Source: Phallus indusiatus (Eukaryota > Basidiomycota > Agaricomycetes > Phallales > Phallaceae). Taken from it: DNA of 64,000 bases. The stretch spans positions 1,054,001-1,118,000 of the forward strand of contig JAQFWX010000005.1 in the NCBI GenBank assembly GCA_027605045.1, in the 5' to 3' direction. Of this stretch, positions 12,522 through 22,222 are shown piece by piece. The position numbers were made by a program, and so were the translations under genes. How positions within the stretch are numbered: position 1 is the stretch's first letter; the number at the start of each line of letters is the position of its first letter. The notes beneath the pieces are model-generated. The model made no database searches, was not told where the DNA came from, and saw only the letters and a list, made by a program, of their open reading frames with translations.

Positions 12522-12960
12522 TTATTGATGAGCTTCTGACAAGGATACATTCCGAAATACAATGGTCTTTTTTTCCTCTTCTTCGGAAAAAAGGCCTGGA
12601 AGACCGGGTATGTGATTGCGGTTGCTATTGTTGTGCCCACTCAGCCCCATGAAAACATCTAATATGTAGGATGTTGTTGTCCCAGGACAAGTGGAAAAAG
12701 TCCTCTGTATCGGCCAAGCTGGAGGACCATTTAAGATAGTTCCATGTAACAGACACAAAAGTAACTGTGCCCTCTCATCCCCGCTTTTCGTGGATAATCA
12801 TTTGAGGTCCATTTGGCGGCACACGTCCTGGTCGTTCTCTCATAAGAGTTCCCGTCATTCTATTGGAGATATAAGAATTTTCTCCTCAGAATTGAGAGGT
12901 GTGTGATAAATCCTCAGATTAGGGACATCTGGAAAGGCGGGAAGGCTATTCAACAAGAAT
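12522..12960 (-). other. Coding-like fragments, unassigned
   Basis: Minus-strand frames here are open for longer than expected by chance (78 codons at 12758-12522) and include NSLPAFPDVPNLRIYHTPL near 12950-12890 and GPPAWPIQRTF near 12730. They lie directly upstream of the kinase pseudogene and could be the 5' part of the same dead gene. I cannot identify a domain. Confidence 0.25.
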
Positions 12961-14219
12961 GTCTCTATGTCAAGTTAGAGAAGCGTCTAAACTAACCCAC
13001 AATTTTGCAATGACCCACTTGGATCCTCGCGTCTTTTCCTGAGCGCCTGGAGGATATAGCATCATTCCAAAATATCGGGGCAACATCTAACATGGCGCTT
13101 GACATACCTAACATACTCTCTTCAAGGTATTTGTACTAGGACATACATGCATTCCTCCAGCAATGTGTTGTTGAACTTGCGTTTGACCGGTTGACCGCTG
13201 ATAACGGGGAAATAGTGGATTTCCGTATCATTTTCTTCTTTCTTTTTGTTAAATTGAAATTTAGCGACTATTTTCCCAGTTGAACATCATCTGCATGTAT
13301 ATGGAATGTAGAGTGAACTGAACGAAATATATAGAGGTAGGACTCAGCGCAGACACAAAGCACAAAACAAGATGGAAAAGAGATGAACGGCTCAAGTCTG
13401 TTACGTAACGCCTACTTGCACATATATAGTCTCAAACTCGAACTGAGGTAAGTTCTCGGAGTCTCCCGTGGTTTCCATACATGTAGCTACTAGCTGAGAG
13501 ATCGCCAATTGCAGTTCTTCGACCAAGATGAACTATTAGAGAATATTTTTTTATAGAATGCTGATATTGTTCGCTTGGAGATACATTCACACCAAAGGGA
13601 GCTGGGCCATGGCAATTAAGAGTTTTCTCGCTCATGTTGACCGTGGCAGTGCGGCAGGTCTCTGGACGTCATTCGGAAGCATAAATCTGGTGGTGAATCT
13701 AAGCTTGAATTTGAAAATGAAATACATGCCTTGACACATGCAAGGCGTAACAATAATTGACCCAAATGACGCATTGTGCAACAATATACAATTTGACAAA
13801 CATCTCTATCCTTTGTATGTATGGATAGAAACGTATCATTATCGGATGCTTTGAAGGTGTGTCCATGAAAACAATACGAACTATTCTCGAAGATCTTGAC
13901 ATTCATTTATCTTGGAAAGCGTACCATTGCCGAGAAGTCCTTTTGCTGGAGATACAATCTGTTGAACACGCTCTTCAAGTTGTTGATCGTCTCAAGATTA
14001 GGGCAATTCAAACAAGATTTGCGTTCTCGACGTTCCTCAAAAGCGGAATCTGTCAAAGAAGATCAACCACAGTCATCCTATGTCGCAGACAAACCACTTC
14101 CGAAGAACCCACGACGCCGGCTAGCGGGCACTGTTGGTGATCTAGCGCACTCTGGGAGACAATGCCCGGACACGATAATTGATCTCGACCTCGACATCAA
14201 GATAAAACAAATGCCAAAG
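12961..14219. other. No gene recognised
   Basis: Several overlapping open frames occur on both strands around 13430-14220, the longest about 147 codons (plus strand from 13896), but they lack motifs and end in the region where the peptidase pseudogene begins. I see nothing that supports a gene. Confidence 0.4.
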
Positions 14220-15177
14220 AGGTTGCATTTGGCACGTACACCGAAAGACATATTCCTTTCACCTATCAAGAAGAGACATTCCAAACGTACTACAGGCTGT
14301 ATGGTACTCTGGAAGGTCGTACTCAGGATCCTCTTATAATTCTGCATGGTGGACCCGGTCTTATTCAGAACTACCTCTATCCGCACGCAGATGCCGTCAA
14401 GTATGCTCAAATCCCTGTCATATTTTACGATCAACTCGGGAGTCGGGAATGGACGATCTACTCATTTAAAGGACAAGCCCCCGACGTTTTGGACCTTAGA
14501 GCTGTTCATGGATGAATTAGACAATCTTACCCGCTTCTTCAGGATCGAAGAATCGTTGTCTTTACGGTCACTCATGGGTGCTTGGGCGTTGAATACGCTA
14601 TTCAAAGGCAAATACCAGGTCTTAAACGGCTGATTCGTGCGAATACCTTGACATCAGGTGCTTTGTGGGGGAAATCAACAATGGAACTGTTGAAAGATTT
14701 CCCTGAAGATGTTGTAGAGAGTATCAAAGTCGGGATGAAGGAACCAGCGAGGTACTATGAAGCGCTGAAGGTTTTCCACGGCAAGCATGGATGTACCGTG
14801 AGGCCATTGCCTATAGAATACACCGACACGTTCGATGCTGTTTTTGGTCCAAATGGCAATACGACCGTTTCAAGTGCCCCGTACGTACTCTCGCTTCCAT
14901 AGATTTTTCTTAAATGAGTTGATGATTAACCACTGTGCTTTACAAGAATTCTAAACAATTGGTTCTCCATCGACAGACTCCATAAAGTCAAAGCGATAAC
15001 ACTCGTTGTAAACGGACGTGGGGATATCGGCAAGATTATGTTTGCTCTCCTTTTTTTTACAAGATAAACAAGTGCAAGTGGGTTCGATTTGAAGGATCTA
15101 CTCATATGCCTTTTTGGGAGGAGCGAGAGAGGTATATCGAGGTTTTGTGTGGGTTTTTAACAGAGAAGTTGGAATGA
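14220..15177 (+). pseudogene. Proline iminopeptidase (alpha/beta hydrolase) pseudogene
   Basis: The sequence is a recognisable proline iminopeptidase or amino-acid amidase of the alpha/beta-hydrolase fold, broken in several places. In order along the DNA, but in changing frames, one can read the N-terminal IPFTYQEETFQTYYRLYG, the oxyanion motif HGGPG, VIFYDQLG followed after a shift by GNGRSTH, the nucleophile elbow YGHSW in a third frame, then a long good stretch (TSGALWGKSTMELLKDFP to DTFDAVFGPNG) ending at a GTACGT donor. After the intron come KAITLVVNGRGDIG and, shifted again at a T8 run, the catalytic His region STHMPFWEERERYIE with a stop at 15177. At least four frame changes make it non-functional. 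Working relatives are cytosolic or secreted peptidases of about 300 residues; this copy keeps nearly the full length. Confidence 0.8.
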
Positions 15178-17583
15178 ATGAATGGAATATTGAAGTTTAT
15201 GTAATGGTTGATTTAAAATGGGTATATGTATTGTTTAAGTTCGCATGTCTTATCTGGTGTAAATGAAATACGGCTTGTTTTGTAAAGACAGAACACCAAC
15301 GCATAACTAAAGAACTGGGAATGACGAAGAATCGTTATCTCAAAAGATAGTAAACGTGAGAAGTATAAAGGTAGGCATCTTGGTCCTACCGCCAGAACAG
15401 TCGACGATATCCTTTTTCAGAATTGGACATTGACTTTTCATTCGCTTAAACGGTTTTCAGGCAATACGGTCTGACGAGTAACGCTGGATAATTTCGTCAA
15501 GTTGAGCACAGTTCGATTTACGGTTCAATGGAACTGGGCCTAACAATGATGTTTGTCGCCTTTGTTTTGCCAAAGACCTAATTAGTACCTGAGGACAATC
15601 ATAACTCGCGGAGTATTAGATACGGATCTGAGTTACCAACCTTATAAAACACAACAACAGAATGAGGTAGGCTACGGGCCTGTGTCTCGCTTCGCAAGTT
15701 ACTAATTGCACCAATCCATTCAGGATGTGTGTTTTCCAGAATCCACTCAAAGCTTAATATGCAGCTTGCTTCTGGAAAATGAAACGGCAAGCCGCTCAAT
15801 ACATTAGATTCATCAGCTCAGAAGGGATCCGGCATATAATATCTCTCGGCGCTCTTCAGCACTTCACGGGTAAGAACTTGTCCGTATTAATCAATCTATA
15901 AAGTTTCAAAAAAACAGATTCATTTCATAAGAACTATATTACTGATATACACCAATAGCTGGACTGAAACAAACGAAAGGTCCTCCGGGCAAGGTCCAAC
16001 AATCCTGTATAGATTTCATAGGGAAACCCCATCCACCTATCAATGCACCTCTCGTTTTGAGAATATGAATGAGGAAATATCCAGAAGATTGGATAATCAG
16101 AATAAAGTGACAAATGGACAGATAATGAGAGAAAGAAAATGGAGTGCTATGCAAGGGCCCTTTAAAAGGTGGCCTTGATAAGGGGCGAACCTTTGAAAGA
16201 AAGGTGTTCTGCCCTCTCGACACGATTTCAATTTAGTTCGATCGAATTGATACGGCGGACTCCGATCTTATCGCTGTCATCAAGCAAGCTCACCGTTCAC
16301 AGTTGATACGAAAGTCGGTCATTATCCCGCCCTGAGTCCCACAGTCTCTCGGAAAAGAGGAACGTATTGATACAAAACTTCTCTCTTATAAGAGCACCAT
16401 CTTGACTGTAGCGGAAAAGGTTTCCGCATTCCGAGTTGCTTCTTCATTTCATGTAGATGAATAGGTTTTCCGCAAGCAGCGGTCCTGTCCGAATATTCTG
16501 CAAACCAAGGCTCGAAGCAAGGAGAAGTTTGGTTAATAAATGAAAGTCAGAAAAAAGTGTGAAGGATGATATATGCAGGTATCAATGCATTTCGACTATA
16601 GAACTTCGAATAATCAGCCTGACATAGCCAAACAATTTGAGTCCTGGCGCAAAAACCTCGCAGTTATATGTAAGAAACAAAACCACAGGTCAAGTTTCAA
16701 GTATGAGTGTATGTGAGCCATGTCGTCCAAACAGCGGCAAGTTCAATACCCGTTTATTCTAGGCGACATTGAGTCTTTTCGAGTCGATACTGGGAGTGTA
16801 TAAACGTATAAACAAAAAGGACCCTAATTGCCCCATGTTTAATTCCCATCAGAGATAACAAGCCGAATCAGAGCTGCAGATGGGAGTCCTGAGAATGTTT
16901 ATCCATAGCACTGTCTGTCGAAAATACAGCTGAAAAAACAGATAAACCTATACGAACATCGAGAGAAAGGCCTTTTTTCGGACTAGAGTCTTGACTAACC
17001 ATAAGCCGACAGCAACGGATCCTACGTGGCTGATAACATCAAATCCTCCGCCTATCGTTACAATTAAATCATTTTCAAGTGTTAATCATGGTTTATAGTC
17101 ATACATAACAAATTATAAAGAGATGCTGTGATTCACCTGAAAATGCCTAAGGGGTACCCATTGTTACTACTCGCAGTTGAATGACATTTGCACAACATGG
17201 ATGAACAAATTTCCGAAATATTTATTCAACCCCCAGTCATTTATGATGTCTCACTCAGGGGCAGAAGCCACCCGAGCACCTGTTATTTCGGTGAAGATAA
17301 GAGAAATGGATTGGAAATGACTGCCCTTGCCAGATGCGGGCGCAGTGTCACGACTGTCACAATCAAGCCGTGGCCCGCCACCACGGCAACACCAAGTTCA
17401 TTGAGGACTTGCCTATTTCACATTATGACATCCATGTCATCGACCCGTTTATCACCTTTGGAAGCACCAAGATATAATACGTCACGCTTGGACATTGAAA
17501 TCATTGATCCAGACTCCTCAAATCCTCCCCGTCGTAGTAGAGTCTGGCCTAGCACCCCTAGCGCAGCTTTTTCCAAGATTCGG
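15178..17583. other. Intergenic with one strongly biased open frame
   Basis: Most of this stretch shows nothing. From about 17310 to 17455 one plus-strand frame is open and has a codon pattern typical of coding DNA (third positions mostly C or G). It contains CHDCHNQAVARHHGNTKF and LPISHYDIHVIDPFITFG and then hits a stop. It is out of frame with the transporter that follows. It might be an exon of that gene's 5' part or the relic of another gene; I do not know the family. Confidence 0.35.
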
Positions 17584-20500
17584 ATGCAGCGAACGCGCAT
17601 TCCTACTCATACCTCACACGTCCTCAGTCAAAGAAGTAGAGATGATGAAAGAGCATACTCACAACCATCTGAACGGCCGCCTATCCCGAGCGCGCTAGCT
17701 GCCAACAACCCTCAAGGAGCTTATGCAACTCCTCTCCCGGTATTATCAATAATTGTTCTCAGTATAGTGGGTCAACAAATGCACATTGACACTTTGGAAT
17801 GCTCCTGACTCCTCATGAACAGACTATGCTTGGAGAATTCCTTTCCGCCAACGTTTCTACACCTTTCTTACTGTTTATGGTAGAAGGTAGTGATGCAACT
17901 TTGAACAGTACAATACAATTAACTGAAATTTTGTGAAATAAGGTTTCTTAGTTAACTCTGATGCTGGTGCTGATGCCGGTTATTGGACTGGCATTCTTGG
18001 TTAGTTCCCATTTGTTAACTTATGTTAAAGTGAGAAGGCTTACTCTTAAGGTTATTAGTGTCTATGTTCTTCCTTTCGCAATTTTTGACATCGTTATTAT
18101 GGGTATGTTGTTTCCGTAGACTTCAATTACTCTTACGACGTTTGCTTTAGGCGACCGTTGCCAACCGACATGGCTCAAGAGCGGTCCTTTTCATATCCCT
18201 GCTTGGAAGTGCATTCACGTGTACCATTTTTGGTACATCCCAGTCATTAAAAGAGGCCATCGCGATACGTCTTTACAAGGAATATTTGCCGGAAGTATGG
18301 GTGTGGCAAGGAGTGTCGTTGCGAATATCACCGACGGGTCAAATGAAGGAAGAGCCTACGCTATTCTAGGGTATTTTTTTCAAAATAACTCGCCTAGTCG
18401 TCCATAATTATTTAATAGATTTGCCTGGGGATTAGGAGGTGTTGCTGGCGCGATTGTCGGAGGATCATGTAGGACCTTTTCCTTGAGATCTATGATCGTT
18501 AAAATCATTAATGACCCTAGTTGAATCACCTGCAAAAAAATGGCCGGATACTTTTTCTCACTTCCCGATTTTTGTCAAATTTCCATACTTACTGCCTTGC
18601 ATGATTGCATCGTCGGTTACATTAATTGGTTAGCAACATTATAGCAAGCGACCCTGTTGCTAAAACAATCAATTTAGGTGCCATACTCAGCCTTTTTCTA
18701 GCCAGCGACGGTGGTCCTCGCGGAGGCGCCATCCGGTTATCACACGACAAGGAAAATTTTGAGCCGATTTTGGAAGAGGACGAAGAAAGCGAAGAGGGGG
18801 CAAGGGTTGATACTACCCCGTCTAAAGGTATCCTTCAACGCCTGCCACGAGCCTTATGGGACAAATTTCGTGCGCCTTTGAAGCAGCAGTCCACTGTCCA
18901 AAGTTCCCCCTCGCCTTCTCCTGATCATGTGCATCTTTCTGCTGGCAGTCCAATCGTACGTGCTACAGGAAGATCGTCCGTTCGAACTAGTCGAACCACA
19001 GGCACCGCGTATGGTTATGGAATGTCAAGACCCAGGATCCTCAGTCGTACATACAGTATCGGACGCTCTAGCATAGGGAGCTCTTTGCATAGACGCAGAA
19101 GCACACTCGATGAAACGGATATTCAACCCTCAACAAGTCTGTCGAACGATGCTCCCAATTTTGCCCAGCGCTTGCTGATGGCCAATGAGATGGCTGTTAC
19201 AAATATTGCGGACCTATGGGTCGCTGCGGCGATGAATGTTGACAATGATGAAGTCTTTCTTTCAGACGACGAAGAGAGTGATATTGGGGGAGTAGACGGC
19301 ATCCTCCAAACTGAACAGAACGAAACTTCTCAACCTTCAGGTCCAGATGTATATCCTTCTCCTGCAATTGACCCGACAAATACACCACGGCTCCAGGCTG
19401 TACCGAGGCATTTATCTCATACTGCGCCTTCGTTGCCAGCGGCAAGATCTACTGAAAGCCGACGTCGACCTTCTCATTTATCTCAGACCGGTGCTCGCCG
19501 ACCTCAGGCATTGTCCACTACATCCTCTCAAATACCTTCCATCTATGCTAATTCTGGTCTCCGTGCCCCTCCGGGAATATTATCTGAAGCTCCGCTTGTG
19601 GATGGTCAAGGAGACGAGGAAACGCTCATTCCAGACATCGCCCAAGAGAGACAAGCGTCAGTGCAACCACCTTCTACGTTTAAGCAACTACCTTGGATGA
19701 TTATTCTTCAATACGGCCTATTAGCCCTACATTCGACTACACACGATCAAGTTTTCTTATCATACATTGTTTCGTAAGTGAACATTGATTTTACTATGGC
19801 AATTCGTACACGACCTGATCTTGCGAAGAAAATACGAGATTGGCGGTCTGGGCTTATTAGCAGGGAATTTTGCTCAATTAAGTAAGCGCAAGCGTTGAAC
19901 TTTTTTTCTTGTTTTAATCGCATTAATCAAATCAGTTGCCGTTATGTCATTTGCGCAAATTGTCTATCAATTTTATCTTTATCCGTATGTACCCTCATCA
20001 AATATAGCGTTTGAATTCGACTGACCAAAAATCAGGAACATCGGGTGCGTAGATTGAAACGACAGAAAAGGCACTGACATTGAAATGTACTCAGACCTCC
20101 TCGGGGACGGTTTTCTCATCTCTCAATGTTTCGGGTCGGGTCGCTTCTCTTTATACCAGCGTATCTATCTGTGCCCATATATAGATCCTTCATAAACTCC
20201 AATGGAGATGGCGGTTTTTTTACAATGACAAGTAAGGTCTCGTTCGGTTTTTTTAAATAGCGAATTATTGACGGATGTTTATTCAGTGTTGATTCTAAGC
20301 ACGTACGTTACTTCACCGATAATAGCACTCTTTCCTGCTAAAAAACGTAGATCTATACGTTACTGTGGAAGTACATTTGCATATACAGCTGTCGCTATCT
20401 TGCTAAACTATGGTTTGTCCTTTTCATAGCTTTGGTAGTTTATCAGTTAATTCTTTGGTGCAATAGTCTCCCCTCCACACATTATTGGTTTAGCTAACGG

Positions 20501-20721
20501 TTTGGCTCAAAGTATTGTCAGCCTTGCACGGTTTGCGGGACCTATTTTGGGAGGCTACGTATGTCAAATTTGTTCATCATTGTTTTGTGGTTGACATATA
20601 CTTTATTCCTTAGGTTTGGTCGATAAGTGTTCAGGACAATCCCGGCGGCTATCCGCTAGGATTTTTCTTCTGTGGTGCCATTTGTGCCGCTGCTATTTTG
20701 TTGAGTTTCCTCATTAGATAA
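17584..20721 (+). CDS. MFS transporter (ZIF1/fungal multidrug-like), with one-base frame break
   Basis: This is a major facilitator superfamily membrane transporter, a proton-driven exporter type with 12 predicted helices. The first helix starts after TPLPVLS, followed by GEFLSANVSTPFLLFMVEGF, then the loop 2-3 signature ATVANRHGSR, GIFAGSMGVARSVVANIT, GRAYAILGFAWGLGGVAGAI, and a second half with IGPPRGRFSHL, SPPHIIGLANGLAQSIVSLA and a stop at 20721. About ten short introns are needed and fit in phase. The central cytoplasmic loop (about 18690-19680) is unusually long, some 330 residues, acidic and Ser/Arg-rich. One defect: around 18271-18280 the frame must move by one base (EAIAIRL to QGIFAGS) at a T3 run. 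The start is uncertain; the same frame is open back to 17188, but that part does not look like this family. The substrate cannot be told. Confidence 0.7.
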
Positions 20722-20928
20722 TGTCAGTTCATCATGATTGTCTCGACGTTTTTTTAACTCAAGCTTATTCAAGGTTCACATATACTTATAGCCGTGGCGT
20801 TTTTTTAACAATGCTTTCCGTACAATGTAGATGTCTACACAATGCATATTTATCCTAACTATACAATACAATTAACAAGCGAACTTTTGATATACGATAG
20901 CAAGTAGCAGCAGTAATAAAATACAGTA

Positions 20929-22147
20929 TCATTGTTTGGATTCTTCTTCTACAATTTCCCGTTCTAAACGTTCCCTCTCCGCCTGCCGTAAGCGCATTAA
21001 AGTGATCGATTCGAAGTCAAAATCTGTCGGTGGGGGTTTGGCCTGCTTCTGGGCACTCGTGGGATCGAAAGACTGTAGCATAATGGAACCGTTAGCAGCA
21101 ACGCGTTGGTGTGCAATATTCACTTACGAATGCGGGAGCAGGTGTAAAGGAAGAGTCAGAATTTGCGGGATCCACCGAGTGTTTCAACTTCAAAGCTTCC
21201 AGAGCCTCTGGTTCTTTGCCCCCGGCCCAAGAAATTTCAATCATTTCGAAACCTTTTGAGGCTGATTCAGACGAACATACTGCGGCATGAGCGTCGCTTA
21301 TTTTATCGAAAGGGACTAGAGCTGTGGCGAATTTAGGAGGCTTTGTCGGCGCTTTCTTTGGCGGCTTTATAGAGAGAAGTATTGAGGATTCATCGACGGG
21401 ACCAAAGCGCATGAGTAACATCTTCAAAGATGATGGCGTAATTAAATCTGGATATTTGACTAAAGGGTATTTTAGGCGAACAGTCGTATCCAAAGGACCT
21501 GAAAAAGTTTGAGGTGAGTCTTAGCCTTCAGGTTTCACGATGCACACATACCTAATACGGGCGACGTGGACGACGCTTCTGGGCTCAAAAGCTTTGTTTC
21601 TATCTCTTCCTGCTTTTTACGTAGCTCCTCCTCTCTTTGTAATCTCATCTGGCGACCTTCCTCCTTGATACGTTCGGCCTCCTGCTCCTTTTCTCGTTCT
21701 TGTTTGACCTTATCTTCTTTTAATCGCTTGGCTGCTCTCTCGGCTTCCTCTAGCTCGTCCTGTAAACCTTTTCTTTTGGCATCGAACTTCTGAACCCTTG
21801 CCTTATGAGCAAGCTTGGTTCTAATGACGGCATCTAATGCAGAGCGTCGGGACGGATCAAGAAGTAACTCGTATGAAAAATTTAGTTCATGGAACTTTGT
21901 GGCTAAAACCTTTCTTCAGTTTCAAGATCGTAATGGCCACTAGGAGACTCACCTGCGTCAGGGTTATTTGGGTGCTAAAAACATTGTCAGCTCAGATGTT
22001 GTAAAGTAAGCTGATTAGTGCACTTACCCTGTCTGGGTGAACTTTTAAAGAAAGCAGCCTATAGGCACGTCTGATTTCAGCCTCGCTGGCCTCAATCTGT
22101 ACATTTAGAGTTGCATAGGCATCGACAAATTCGTCTTTGCCAACCAT
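20929..22147 (-). CDS. DNAJC17: J-domain and RRM protein, DNAJC17/Cwf23-like splicing factor
   Basis: The protein has an N-terminal J-domain, a charged coiled coil and a C-terminal RRM-like domain, which is the layout of DNAJC17/Cwf23, a cochaperone of the spliceosome that acts in the nucleus. The ATG at 22147 opens VDAYATLNVQIEASEAEIRR; the HPD motif (KVHPDR) lies at the end of exon 1. Exon 2 is tiny (HPNNPDA). Exon 3 holds FHELNFSYELLLDPSRR and a Glu/Lys/Arg-rich helix. After an intron the RRM reads VRLKYPLVKYPDLITPSSL, LLMRFGPVDESSILL and KGFEMIEISWAGG. A last exon ends RLEREIVEEESKQ. All junctions hold phase. It converges on the transporter (stop 20721) and diverges from PWP2 with about 75 bp between start codons. 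Confidence 0.8.
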
Positions 22148-22222
22148 GAGTTAGTGGCAGAGAGTGTGACCGTCATGGTCAGGACTTTAGCTAACTCCGA
22201 CCGCCAGGCCTGAGCTATTTGC
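22148..22222. promoter_or_regulatory. Very short bidirectional promoter region
   Basis: Only about 75 bases separate the start codons of the J-domain protein (minus) and PWP2 (plus), so both 5' untranslated regions and both core promoters must overlap here or reach into the neighbouring gene. I see no clear TATA box. The pairing of a splicing factor with a ribosome-biogenesis factor would allow shared growth control, but that is inference. Confidence 0.5.

Noticed and set aside
4681..17500. Transposon in the gene-poor zone
   Set aside because: I looked for reverse transcriptase, integrase or DDE motifs and long terminal repeats and found none that I could support by eye; very old elements cannot be excluded without a repeat library.
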